A DNA stretch of 64,000 nucleotides. Source: Boothiomyces macroporosus (Eukaryota > Chytridiomycota > Chytridiomycetes > Rhizophydiales > Terramycetaceae). The stretch spans positions 124,001 through 188,000 of the forward strand of contig JADGKB010000013.1 in assembly GCA_027604185.1 (NCBI GenBank), in the 5' to 3' direction. How positions within the stretch are numbered: the first letter of the stretch is position 1; every line of letters starts with the position of its first letter. This document shows positions 19,312-30,673 of this stretch, one piece after another. The position numbers were made by a program, and so were the translations under genes. The notes beneath the pieces were generated by a model. That model was not told the origin of the DNA. It did not search any database and saw only the letters and a program-made list of their open reading frames with translations.

Positions 19312-19443
19312 ATAAACACTTGCATTGTACAATTAATTCCATTCGCGGTCCTAATTTAATATCGAAATATTGCCAGAACGACTGTCTGGTTATGGCATAG
19401 TGGTCACCTGCAAATTAGCTTTTTAAAAGTTTTTGAAAATCTG

Positions 19444-19725
19444 ATGGCGGATGAAGTAGGACTCACACATTGGGAAAAGCAGCGCAAAGAATTTACGAAA
19501 AACAATATACCTTATAGTACCAAGAGTTCGTTTGATTCATACAAGGAAAATCCTCTCTTGCAGGAAGTGGAGGAATGTCACTTTGATGCGATATACGACC
19601 TTATGGTCAGCGGTAGGAAATTCATCAAACCGGTGCCGCTGTCGTTTGTAATTGTAATTATGGTACATGGCTGGAAAAAGGACGGCTTATTGCCGATAGA
19701 CTGGCCAAAAAATAGTAAAGATTAA
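19444..19725 (+). CDS. DUF4050/Gag1-like clamp-domain protein (93 aa)
   Basis: Short protein with LTHWEKQRKEFTKNN at the N-terminus and the conserved block DAIYDLMVSGRKFIKPVPLSFVIVIMVHGWKKDGLLP. This agrees with my recollection of the DUF4050 (Gag1-like clamp) family of fungal proteins: W-x2-QR-x2-W/F, and KPVPLS...VHGWK.EGLWP. No introns; ends at TAA 19723-19725, 37 bp from the convergent HGD stop. Function in this organism unknown. Confidence 0.55.
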   Translation: MADEVGLTHWEKQRKEFTKNNIPYSTKSSFDSYKENPLLQEVEECHFDAIYDLMVSGRKFIKPVPLSFVIVIMVHGWKKDGLLPIDWPKNSKD

Positions 19726-19762
19726 TACCAGATAAATTCACCTAATAAAAACACCATAGTAT

Positions 19763-21219
19763 TTATTTCTTGGAAGGGTCAAAGTGCTTTTTCAGTCCTT
19801 GCCAGCACTTGTAGTAATCTTCTTGTAACACTTTGCCACCAGAGTTTGCAGACTTTTCCAGTGCCCATTTGCTTACAGAGAGCATTAAATAGGATTCAAA
19901 CATAAATGCAAGGCCATCAGGTCTCAACTTGAGAGGTTTCAGCTCTTCATTTGAAGCGGCTTCAAAGACATCGCTGTCTGGCCCGTGTGGAGTCATCATG
20001 GAGTGTAAACTAGCACCTCCTGGAACGAACCCTTCCTTCTTGGCATCGTATCCACCAGATATTAACCCCATAAACTCTGACATGCAGTTGCGGTGATAAT
20101 AAGGAGGTCTGAATGTATTTTCAGCAACCTATAATTAGTAGTGCCTACCATCCAACGAGGAGGGAAAATGACAAAGTCAAGAAGAGCAACTCCAGGATTG
20201 CCAGATTTGACGGTTAAAACTGTAAAGATAGATGGGTCAGGGTGGTCAAAAGTAACTGTATTCATAGCGTTGAATTTGGACAAATCATATTTGAAAGGTG
20301 CATAATTACCATGCCATGCCACTACGTCGAATGGAGAATGTCCCTGATATTAATAAAGCTTACTTGTTCAGCAGCAAAGAGGTAGCCTTGATACTTGTTT
20401 ATAATCTTGTATCTATCTTCAATGTCTTCATAAGCAGCAACTGGATACAAAAAGTCTCTTGGGTTGGCCAACCCGTTTGCACCAATTGGCCCTAAATCTG
20501 GAATTTCAAAGTGACGGTCATAGATTTCACAAACATAACCTCTTCGTGGACCATCTTCAAAATCAATGGCAAATCGAATTCTACATTATTATAAAAGTAC
20601 CCTCGCTATTGTTAGTGAATAATTACAGGAACAACAACAATTTCTCCTGGCTTGACTTCAAGATTTCCAAGTTCGGTCTTGCAAATGAAATCCCCGTCTT
20701 GTGGGACAATCAGCATATCTCCGTCAGAGTTATAGAAAGCCTTCTTTTTCATACCAGTGTTGCAGGTGTAAACGTGTACGGCCAATCCGTTTCTAGAGGA
20801 AGGGCTGCCCTGGCCACAAATAGTGTGAAGACCTTGAACGAAATCAACTTTTTCGGAAGAGATTTCAAATGGAGACCATCGTAGTTGATTTGGAGTGGCA
20901 TGGCATTCGGCATTTGGCTCTTGATCATTTTCTACGCTAAATTGACGAACAAGATTGTCTGATTGGATTCTTTTGAATGGCGTATGCATTACACATGGTC
21001 TGATCCTGTACAACCAACTAGGGTCAAGTAGGATTACCTGCGCTGATTGTCGTGGCGAGGGACAGTGAATGCAGTACCAGATAGTTGTTCTGCATACAGT
21101 CCATATGGGCACTTTTGAGGAGAGTTTTGGCCTGGGATTAGTTGATCTCTACCTACTGGCAACGCTCCTTCAAGACATTCGGTTGCGAAATGACTTCCAA
21201 ATCCAGAGTTGTACTTCAT
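19763..21219 (-). CDS. HGD: Homogentisate 1,2-dioxygenase
   Basis: Iron(II) dioxygenase opening the ring of homogentisate to maleylacetoacetate in tyrosine/phenylalanine catabolism. Six exons and five mini-introns (about 20 nt at 21019-21038, 20606-20626, 20581-20600, about 20341-20360 and about 20128-20147), one exon being only 5 nt. The spliced protein follows the family closely: [126 protein letters not shown] and [12 protein letters not shown]. The expected Fe ligands (His of YYHRN, Glu of SEFMG, His of TPHGPD) are present. Length about 430 aa is normal. Confidence 0.95.
20601..20605 (-). other. 5-nt microexon in HGD
   Basis: Between introns of 21 nt (20606-20626) and 20 nt (20581-20600) only five bases, CGAGG on the coding strand, remain as exon. 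Together with the flanking CCT and A-ATT they give P-R-G-I, the conserved residues of HGD. Skipping the five bases would shift the frame. Confidence 0.75.
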
Positions 21220-21541
21220 TCTTGTTGAGAATTTTGAAAAAATTACCCCACACTTTATTCATTTTGAGGTTGCCAAAAGCGGCACACACATGATCAAATC
21301 ATTCACAATTCATAATTTCAGTCGCAATAATGGACCAAAAGGAAATTTATGACGGATGCGGATATAGGGCCGGGCAGTCAGACGACGATAGGGTCCTACC
21401 TACAGGTAATTTAACAACAATGGGATTAAAGATGGGGGCTCCCCTGGGAACCAGTGAGCTTAATATGCGCCATTGTTCCTGCGATACGTGGATGTTCCTT
21501 ATAAAGAGAATGACCCATTTCAAGTGAGTTTGATAATTACT
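21220..21541 (+). promoter_or_regulatory. Divergent promoter region of HGD and CaMK 1, with TATA box
   Basis: TATAAAG at 21500-21506 lies 42 bp upstream of the kinase ATG. A 65-codon ORF (21330-21527) runs through this region without any recognisable domain; I do not support it as a gene. Confidence 0.45.
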
Positions 21542-22842
21542 ATGCAGCAAGAGTTTATTGAAAGATATGAGCTGCAGCATCAATTGGGAACGTAAGTCAA
21601 ATTAACAATAGCGGTGCATTCTCTGAAGTCAAGCTTGGAATAGAAAAAAAGACTGGCAAGCAATTCGCCATCAAAATTATCGATAGATCCAAATGCAAGG
21701 GAAAGGAAGATATGATTGAAACTGAGGTCAAAATCCTGCAAAGAATTGACCACCCTAATATTGTGAAATTATATGAAATGTATGAGTTTGATGGAAAAAT
21801 CTACTTGATTATGGAGCTGTAAGAAACAACTGATAGTAGTGTGACAGGAGGAGAATTATTCGATCTCATCGTCGGACGTGGTTGCTTCCCTGAAAAAGAA
21901 ACTGCAGAATTTGTTAAAAAGATCCTCCTTGCCATCAATTACCTGCACGATAATGGCATCGTCCACAGAGATTTAAAGCCTGAAAACTTGCTTCTTTCTG
22001 AAAAGTCCAATAGAGCAGAAATCAAGATTAGTGACTTTGGGCTTTCAAAAATCTTTAATGAAGTGGAAGTAATGAAAACTGCCTGCGGTACTCCGGGCTA
22101 CGTAGGTAAACTTTACGGTTAATCGCCAGCTCCTGAAGTCCTAAAGCGTCAAGGCTACGGAAATCAAGTCGATTTGTGGAGCTTGGGGGTAATTACCTAC
22201 ATCCTGTTGTGTGGGTATCCACCATTCTTTGATCAAAAGAATGCAGAGTTATTCAAAAAGATCATGGCTGGAAAGTACCAGTTCGACCATCCATGGTGGG
22301 ACCATATCTCTGAAAGGGCAAAGGACTTTGTTCGAAGATTGTTGGTTGTTGATATAAAGAAACGGTACACTGCAAAAGAAGCCCTTAGCCATCCTTTTAT
22401 AGTATTTCACTGTGGAGAAACAATCACAACTCCGCCAGTTGTGCCAGTATCACTTACCATTTCCCCTAGACAGTCTGCTGCAGAATCGTCAAAATCGTCA
22501 AAGATTACTACTTCTTCCGGTAGTTCTAAAGAGTCATCTCCTATCGCAGCAGCTCCAAAGTCTGAGCCAATTCCAAGAGCCACGCCAATTACAGTATGAT
22601 TAATCTAACAATAGCAACCACGAGAGGTTGAAAGGATCCCTGAACCAAAGCCACTAGAAAGCAAGGCAAGGGATGATGCTGTAGTAGCAAGCAACGAAAC
22701 CGTGTGCACTCGTTCCACCGAAGTTTTATCTACCAAACCTGCCGCACGGGAGGTATCGGCAAGCAAGCGATTTTCCACCAAGGTTAATAGACTAGCCTCC
22801 TGGTTGCGCACTGCCACCATATCAGATAGAAAAAGAAAATAG
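21542..22842 (+). CDS. CaMK-type Ser/Thr protein kinase 1 (active-site intact)
   Basis: Calcium/calmodulin-dependent kinase-like. Introns of 20, 21, 24 and 21 nt (starting at 21590, 21819, 22106 and 22600) give MQQEFIERYELQHQLGTGAFSEVKLG, then [28 protein letters not shown], the catalytic loop IVHRDLKPENLLL, DFGLSKIF, ACGTPGYVAPEVLK, and DLWSLGVITYILLCGYPPFFD. All catalytic residues (VAIK-type Lys, HRD Asp, DFG Asp, APE) are present. The tail is Ser/Pro-rich and ends SASKRFSTKVNRLASWLRTAT, a basic amphipathic stretch shared with kinase 2 that could bind calmodulin or act as a docking site. Start chosen because a TATA box lies 42 bp upstream. Confidence 0.88.
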
Positions 22843-22887
22843 GCCTTGGTATTAAATTATAAAATTTTTTTCAATTTTAACTTTTTC

Positions 22888-24047
22888 ATGGACGAATCTC
22901 AACCACTCCTATCGCAGAGACCTCGATCCCAGCCAAGGAATAACAACTGGATATATGCAATTGGGATATCAATTACCGCGGCAATTGCTTTGACGATATA
23001 CTTTTCGAAACCTTCTGTTCAGTTTTCTGTTCCAACTACAGTCCTCCATCCTCCGCAAAAGGGAGCAATCTCTGACTTTCCTAATTTAAATCTATCTTGG
23101 TATAACATAGCGCAAATGCAATCTATTATTGATGTTGAGATGGATCAAATTGCTGTCACTTGTACAGGAGATATAAAGTGTGTAGTGGCAGTAGATGAAT
23201 GGGAAGGATCTGGGATTAAAATGGATTATGTCATTCAGTCTTTGGACTTGATTGGTGTAAATAACCTCAAAATTAGGTAATTCGTCAGTAATTAGTCAAA
23301 CGGTGAAGAATGGCCGATATTTCTTTAGTTTACAGTCTTTTAAGAAGCCAACGAAACCGCAGCAAATGCTATATGTGAATTTTAAGCTTCCAAAAGACCA
23401 CGACTATGATTTTGATTTAGATGGTGATAATGGATCGCTATTTTATGACAGCATAGCCAAAGGGACAGGGATGATTGAAGCCAGATTATTGCAGGGAGAC
23501 GTTTATATCAAAGTAATTATTTTTCAATGTAGAATGCGGTATCTAATTTATTTTATTTCAACGTTGATTCTGGTAATCTCACCTTGCAAAATTTAGTTGC
23601 AGGTTCTTCTGTATATGCTCGAACAAGTGCAGGACCTATAAATATAACCGTGGAATTTACGAATTCAAGATATGGCAGTGTAGAGCTTCAGTCGAATGCG
23701 GGGCTGATAAGTGGCAGAATATCAGAGTATGATGAGCTCCTTGTTAGGAGTGATGCAGGGAATATTAACCTGGATCTTGTTCCAGGTTACAATGGGGGAA
23801 ATAGTGATACCTATGTATATTGTGATGCCGGGGTTATCAACAACCGAGTAGTAAGAAAATACTAAGTTAGTACGGGTTTTCCGGTTTATACGATGTTGAA
23901 AGCGTGGTAGGAGGAGTATTGGTATCTATCTTTGGAAAGATCATGCATAAACCATATGGGGTTATCAGCGGAGAGATTACGAATTCCAAATCGTTGTATA
24001 AATCAAAAATATCTGCTGGGCCAAACACCGTGCACTTTTTCAAATAA
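22888..24047 (+). CDS. Type II membrane protein with DUF4097-like beta-repeat ectodomain
   Basis: Short polar N-terminus (MDESQPLLSQRPRSQPRNNN), a single TM (WIYAIGISITAAIALTIYF), then an ectodomain of repetitive beta-strand segments: VDSGNLTLQNLVAGSSVYARTSAG, VELQSNAGLISGRISEYDELLV, RSDAGNINLDLVPG, YCDAGVINNRV. Repeats of the type x-SxAGxI recall DUF4097/adhesin-like beta-solenoids. Three introns (19 nt near 23278, 20 nt near 23514, 20 nt near 23850) must be removed; the last removes the stop at 23865 and extends the protein through YGFSGLYDVESVVGGVLVSIFGK to TAA 24047. Lies between the two CaMK genes. Function unknown. Confidence 0.65.
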
Positions 24048-24244
24048 AGCTGAATTTCTATTTGCAATTGGCTCTTTAATTCATTTTGGTGATCGCTTGT
24101 GATCACAGCTGATATTGGGGTGGAGTGGTTTGTTGTGATCGCTTTGATTTTGACCCGTCAAACAAAGGGTGTTGCCCGCAATGTATCATGGATTTACAAG
24201 GAAAATAAAAAATAAATCAATCGATTTTCATCCACTTCTTTATT

Positions 24245-25519
<1,275 letters not shown>

Positions 25520-25585
25520 TTAATCGTTATAATAAAATACTAAATCACAGTGTAGATATGATGTTATTAAAATTAAGAAGGGAGC

Positions 25586-26479
25586 TTATTTGTCCAAGAC
25601 ATTGCGGGCAAATTGTGGGAGGACGAACGCTGCAGAGTGGACATCGCTGTTGTAGTAGCGAAGTTTGGCACGTTCAAACTCCTTTGAGAACTGTCTAACT
25701 GGAGTTTTCAAGTCTCTTCCAGCTTCGTTACAGCATAAAACAAATCCAATTTGGCCACTTGGATAAGTTGGGACAGAAGCCCAAGCATATTCCACGACTG
25801 GGTAGAGCTTCTTGGAGTTATCCAAGACAGTCTTGATGAGGTTCAAGTGTAACCATTGGCATTCACCTAGTCTTAAATGTTATGTACCTTGAGTGCAAAT
25901 GATACCTCCTGGCAACAAGGCTTTGCGCATTAAATCATAAAAGTTTTCAGTGAACAAAGCTTCAGCTGGACCGACTGGGTCAGAAGAATCGGTAATAATG
26001 ACATCGTATGACCCAACGTTGTTTTTCAAGTATTCAAAACCATCTCCAATAACAACTTTAACTTTAGGGTGTTGGAATCCAGCAGCCATTGCAGGCAAGA
26101 ATTTCTTTGCGACTTTGACAACAACTTCGTCAATTTCTACTAAAGTGACTTCTTCTACGCATTCGTGTTTAACTACTTCACGCAAGACACCGCCGTCACC
26201 ACCACCAACAACTAGCACTCTTTTTGGGTTTGGGTGTGCGTTCAATGGAATGTGAGCAATCATTTCTTGGTAGGCAAATTCGTCTCTTTCAGTACATTGA
26301 ATAACTCCATCGAGAACCAAACAGTTTCCGTGGTTGGCAGATTGGAATACAAGGACATCTTGGAATTTTGATTTTTCATGGTGCAGAACTTCCTTAACTT
26401 CCAAGGTCATTGCTTGGCCAGGCCATAGGGCAGTAGTTTCTTTGAACCAACCGTTTGAAATGTTTGGGTGCGATGTCAT
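25586..26479 (-). CDS. SPE3: Spermidine synthase
   Basis: Aminopropyltransferase making spermidine from putrescine and decarboxylated S-adenosylmethionine. The protein opens [37 protein letters not shown] and shows the hallmark [48 protein letters not shown] and [18 protein letters not shown]. The Asp residues of GGGDGG and TDSSDP are the usual substrate contacts. One 21-nt intron near 25868-25888 joins CTQG to [12 protein letters not shown] and so restores the family sequence. Ends [23 protein letters not shown]. About 290 aa, normal length. Divergent from ribosomal protein eS1. Confidence 0.95.
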
Positions 26480-26779
26480 TTTTATTTTTTTTTGTTTGAA
26501 AGCTCGCTTTAAACAACAAACTGCGCCACACTCGCTTTCACCAGATAAGAACTGAATCTCACTAGAATCAAATCATAGTTGAAGAGCAGCTTGCCGATTT
26601 GACGTACTTTCTTGCGAATAATATCGCGTCGGTTTACTTGAAGTGTGGCTTAGTTATATCTTCCCTCTTCGGAGGGTTTTTTTTCGGCCAATCAGAGAAG
26701 GTGGCTCAGACCAGTTTTTTTCGTTTTCAGAGAAAAAATCAAGTAGGAGAGTTTACATTTTTAAAAAGTTCCTTTAATC
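26480..26779. promoter_or_regulatory. Divergent SPE3/eS1 promoter with hairpin, T-tract and CCAAT box
   Basis: Contains CCCTC-TTCG-GAGGG (26663-26676), a perfect 5-bp stem with a TTCG tetraloop, followed directly by eight Ts, then GGCCAATCAG (a CCAAT box near 26688) and TGACGT near 26597. The hairpin plus T-run resembles the end of a short RNA polymerase III transcript, but no known RNA is recognised upstream. Confidence 0.4.
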
Positions 26780-27695
26780 ATGGCTGTAGGAAAGAATAAG
26801 TACTAATTCATTAACCATAGGCGTTTATCTAAAGGAAAGAAAGGTCTCAAGAAGAAGACGTAAGTAAAATATGTGCATCCGCTTGAATCCTGCAGAATTT
26901 TGGAATACAGTCAGGATCAAGTTTGGATATTTCAAAAAGCGCAATTCTAACGATAGTGTTGACCCATTCCAACGTAAAGACTGGTATGACATCAAAGCCC
27001 CTTCATACTTTGAAAACCGCAACGTCGGTAAGACTCTTGTCAACCGTACCGCTGGTTTGAGTAAGTGAATGTTTAATGTAGAAAACTCCAAAGATTTCTT
27101 GAAGGGAAGAGTTATTGAAGTTTCATTGGGTGATTTAAGCAACAACTCTGAAAACCAATTCCGCAAAATTAGACTTCAAGTTCAAGAAATTTCAGGAAAG
27201 AACTGCCTCACCAACTTCCACGGAATGGACTTCACCACTGACAAACTCCGCTCAATGGTCAAGAAATGGCAATCTCTTATTGAAGCTTTCGTTGATGTCA
27301 AAACCACCGATGGCTACTTGATCCGTGTCTTCACCATTGCATTCACCCAAAAGCGCAAGAACCAAGTCCGCAAGACCACTTACGCTACCTCTGCACAAAT
27401 CCGTGCTATCCGTAAGAAGATGTTTGAAATCATCCAAAAGGAAGCTTCCACCTCAGACTTGAAGGAACTCGTCCAAAAGTTTGTTGCTGAAGTTATCGGA
27501 ACTGATATTACAAAGTCATGCCAAGGAATTTACCCACTTCAACATGCTCATGTCCGCAAAGTAAAGATCCTTAAAGCACCAAGATTCGACTTGGGTAAAC
27601 TTTTGGAACTACACGGAGAATCTGGAGAAGATAAGGGAACCAAGGTCGTTGTTGGAAAGGAATTTAAGGAACCAAAGATTTTGGCTTCTGTATAA
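26780..27695 (+). CDS. RPS3A: 40S ribosomal protein eS1 (RPS3A)
   Basis: Small-subunit ribosomal protein. Exons give [73 protein letters not shown] and [30 protein letters not shown]..., ending with the [12 protein letters not shown] region. Three introns: 21 nt right after the first seven codons, an unusually long 97-nt one (26860-26956), and 21 nt near 27062. Strong codon bias (AAG, CGC, ACC) fits high expression. Nearly colinear with eS1 of animals and fungi. Confidence 0.95.
26860..26956 (+). other. 97-nt intron of eS1, by far the longest in the window
   Basis: Begins GTAAGTAAAA and ends TTCTAACGATAG. It has the same splice signals as the ~20-nt introns, with CTAAC a few bases before the acceptor, but about 75 extra bases. 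No box C/D or H/ACA snoRNA signature is evident. Confidence 0.7.
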
Positions 27696-27759
27696 ATGCA
27701 TTTCAATGAAATAAAAGCTTTCATTTTAATCTATATTTATTTGCAGTGCTTGGTCATTT

Positions 27760-29148
27760 TCAAATAACAAACAGATAATCAAACAACCCTCCCAGAGGAG
27801 GTGTGGTGGGCATCCTTGCTCTTCCATCCTGGAGTAACAGCGAGACAATTTTTTCATGCCCAAATTGAACAGCCGATTTTATACAGTAGTCATTCACATC
27901 TGTGGGGTCTACATTCGGAACACTCAGTAACAGCTCTACCACTTCTACTCTGCCGTACCTGCAAGCAGTTCTAATTGCATAGTTCTTGTCATCAGCAGCA
28001 TTCACTCTTGAATCTTGGAGGAGTAACTTTACAATTTCGAAATGTCCATTCTGCGATGCGCTTCTAATTGCGTAGTTGTTTCTATTCGACGGGTCCACTC
28101 GCCTGTCTTTTATCAAAAGCTGGACTATATCAAATCTTCCTCTTTCCGCTGCATGTCTAATTGCGTAATCGCTATCTGCAGACGGGTCAATCTTTGGTAC
28201 TTGAAGTAAATACTTTACAATTTCCAAGTGCCCGTTTTCCGCAGCATATCCAATCGCTGAGCTCGAATTTGCACTTGGGTTAACTCGGTCATCTGCTATC
28301 AATCTTTTGATGATGTCCAAATGGCCATTCATTGAAGCAATGCGTATAGGATAGTTGTTTCGACACGAGGGTTCACATCTGCCATCATTCAATAATAAAT
28401 CGACTATCTGGAGGTGTCCATGTTCACATGCCAATCTTAGAGCACAATTTTCATCATCAGTTGGATCAACTCTGGGATCTAACAGCAACATTTCTGCAAT
28501 TCTGTAATGACCAAATCTGCAAGCATTGATAATTGCCATATTTCTGTTCGCACCTGGATCAACTTCTGGTTTGGCTAACAGTCTTTCTAGTATATGAACA
28601 TATCCATACTTGCAAACTGATATTATTGTGTGATTGTTATTTGCAGCTAAGTTGAATCCTGGTTTTTGGATAACCTGGTTGATAATAGCTTCTGTCCCTG
28701 ATTCTACCACCAATTTAAGCAATCCATTATATTCCGCTTTTGACAGGCGTAGAGAATTCTGCTTTTGTAGATGATCAAACAAGAATAGTGCAATATTTGG
28801 ATCAAAGTCATTAAAGAATCCGTCAACTAGTTGGTTGAGCACTATGCTGGACACCAAGGCATTGTTGATTGCAGCGGTTGTAATATGTGCGCTGGTAATT
28901 GATTTTTGCAATTGAGCTAAATGCCCCTGGGAAACTATATAGAAAAACATATCATCACACAGGTAATCAGAAAGCAAAATCATGTATCGAGATATGTCGT
29001 TACAATTTTTACCAAACAATTGACTGGATTCTTTGTAAGCCCCAACATTTACAAAGGGCACTTTTGAAATACAACTAATCGCATAGTAGAGCTGGCTCCA
29101 GTCCTTCAAATTCAAGTTGCTAGCAACAATCTCCCACTCGGATATCAT
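27760..29148 (-). CDS. Ankyrin-repeat protein with short 32-residue repeats
   Basis: 462 aa, intronless. An N-terminal part of about 160 residues without repeats (MISEWEIVASNLNLKDWSQLYYAIS...) is followed by nine or ten near-perfect ankyrin-type units of about 32 residues, e.g. DPSNRNNYAIRSASQNGHFE + IVKLLLQDSRV. This 'N-YAIR-A..NGH-.IVK-LL..-RVDP' type is familiar from protist and giant-virus ankyrin expansions. It likely mediates protein-protein contacts; the N-terminal domain is not recognised. Intronless, like the other accessory genes here. Confidence 0.85.
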   Translation of the reverse strand: MISEWEIVASNLNLKDWSQLYYAISCISKVPFVNVGAYKESSQLFGKNCNDISRYMILLSDYLCDDMFFYIVSQGHLAQLQKSITSAHITTAAINNALVSSIVLNQLVDGFFNDFDPNIALFLFDHLQKQNSLRLSKAEYNGLLKLVVESGTEAIINQVIQKPGFNLAANNNHTIISVCKYGYVHILERLLAKPEVDPGANRNMAIINACRFGHYRIAEMLLLDPRVDPTDDENCALRLACEHGHLQIVDLLLNDGRCEPSCRNNYPIRIASMNGHLDIIKRLIADDRVNPSANSSSAIGYAAENGHLEIVKYLLQVPKIDPSADSDYAIRHAAERGRFDIVQLLIKDRRVDPSNRNNYAIRSASQNGHFEIVKLLLQDSRVNAADDKNYAIRTACRYGRVEVVELLLSVPNVDPTDVNDYCIKSAVQFGHEKIVSLLLQDGRARMPTTPPLGGLFDYLFVI

Positions 29149-29191
29149 GAAACAAATTTAAACTTTTTTGAAACAAAAGGGCATTTCATTT

Positions 29192-30424
29192 TTATTTAGG
29201 ATAGAGATGAAGAGGAAGGTAATCGTCTTCTAAAGTGTGAGCCAAGTAATTGGCAAACTTGATTGCAGGGTTATCAAAAATGAGATGGAATAAAAATCCA
29301 CACGAAAGAGCCATACAAAGATAGATAGGGTAGTTGATTAATGCGATCTGAGTGTAATTTAATCCGCATTGATCGAGGAATACTATCAATGGGGAGATCA
29401 CAGTAAGCAGCACGATGGGGTGCCCTAGATATAATCCAAAAGATATCTGTCCCAAAAATTGAAAAGGTGCAGAGGAGAGCAAAATTTGCATCGTAGGGGT
29501 AATTTCAAATAAAAGTATGATACAGACTGCAGAGACTATGAATGCGTTATTTGGTTCAAACCACCTTCCAATCACTTTTGTACCAATGGATCCTTCTGAT
29601 GGATGAAGTATGTTGTTGTAATACTGAATTTGAACAATCACGTTTATCCAATCAGAAACTGGGGGAAATAGGCTGAATATCGCGATAATGAAGAGAACTA
29701 TCCTTAGTAACCACACTCTGGGATTTTGACAGTACCTTTTAAACCCACCCAATACAGATATATTTGCAATCAATAATCCAGCCACAAATAATGTATTCCA
29801 AGAATTGATGTACCAAAAAAATAATGTCAAAGCAAATAATAACGGAATGAGGTATCGATAAATATTGGCTGTGGCGATAGTTAATAGAAATAATAGCCAA
29901 CTGGCACTTAACTCTATTGGGATAGTCCAGGACACGCCTAAAGGGTAATATTCAAAATCTGGTAGTTGATTTGTAAGAAAATCTATCAAAAAGATCACCA
30001 ATTCACCAAACAATCCAAAAGTTTTCGGGGTTCGGAACCATTCGCTATCTCCTCCCGACATGATCTGTCTGGCTTGTTCGACATGTCTGTATGCGCCGAT
30101 CGATTGTAATGCTATAGATAAGACCAGAATCCCGAGTACTGGAATACTCAATCGAAATATCCTTTTGAAAACTGCTCCTGAAATCTTCTTTATATAATTC
30201 CCAGATCGTTCCTCTTTCAGTAACGATAGCGTAAGCACTCTTCCAGAGATCAGGAAGAAGAGTGTAACCGACAGATTTCCACTTGACAGCATATGAAATA
30301 TGATATTTGATTCCAATTCTGGCCTTCCGTTGAAGCACATTGCGACATAATGATGCAAGGCGACTACTAATGCTGCGACTCCTCTTAATCCTTCAAGATA
30401 GCTTAATTTTGATGTCTTGCTCAT
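29192..30424 (-). CDS. Acyltransferase 3 family membrane protein
   Basis: 410 aa, intronless. It begins LSYLEGLRGVAALVVALHHYV, the diagnostic start of acyltransferase-3 proteins, whose His is catalytic in studied members. FFLISGRVLTLSLL and RIFRLSIPVLGI (the R-x-x-R-L-x-x-P motif) follow. About ten hydrophobic helices are visible, ending in FGLYLGHPIVLLTVISPLIVF. These enzymes O-acylate carbohydrates or small molecules at the membrane. Substrate unknown. No partner in the neighbourhood is obvious. Confidence 0.88.
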   Translation of the reverse strand: MSKTSKLSYLEGLRGVAALVVALHHYVAMCFNGRPELESNIIFHMLSSGNLSVTLFFLISGRVLTLSLLKEERSGNYIKKISGAVFKRIFRLSIPVLGILVLSIALQSIGAYRHVEQARQIMSGGDSEWFRTPKTFGLFGELVIFLIDFLTNQLPDFEYYPLGVSWTIPIELSASWLLFLLTIATANIYRYLIPLLFALTLFFWYINSWNTLFVAGLLIANISVLGGFKRYCQNPRVWLLRIVLFIIAIFSLFPPVSDWINVIVQIQYYNNILHPSEGSIGTKVIGRWFEPNNAFIVSAVCIILLFEITPTMQILLSSAPFQFLGQISFGLYLGHPIVLLTVISPLIVFLDQCGLNYTQIALINYPIYLCMALSCGFLFHLIFDNPAIKFANYLAHTLEDDYLPLHLYPK

Positions 30425-30673
30425 GCCATTTTTATGAAGTCGCTTTTAATATACTCTTGGATTGCTGCACATGGACATTAAAATTTCATTTACTCACAGA
30501 TTCTTCTAAATGACGAGGCAAATGCACTCTAGTGAATTCAAGTATCAAATAGATTTTGGATCATAAAAATAACGTTAGAGTGTTATAAGAGTATTTGAGG
30601 AGGCGGATATCAGGAAAAGTCTACCAGACAATTGTTTGCCGCTCACTCTAGTTTAATTTCACAATATTTTTTA

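Noticed and set aside
21330..21527. 65-codon ORF upstream of CaMK 1, and a possible upstream exon YVDVPYKENDPFQ spliced to the kinase
   Set aside because: No start codon can be joined to that exon in frame, and a TATA box at 21500 with an ATG at 21542 explains the gene more simply.
26871..27068. Open frame through the 97-nt eS1 segment as coding sequence
   Set aside because: The extra residues have no counterpart in eS1 of other eukaryotes. Excision with perfect GT, CTAAC and TAG signals gives KKKT-VDPFQ, as expected.
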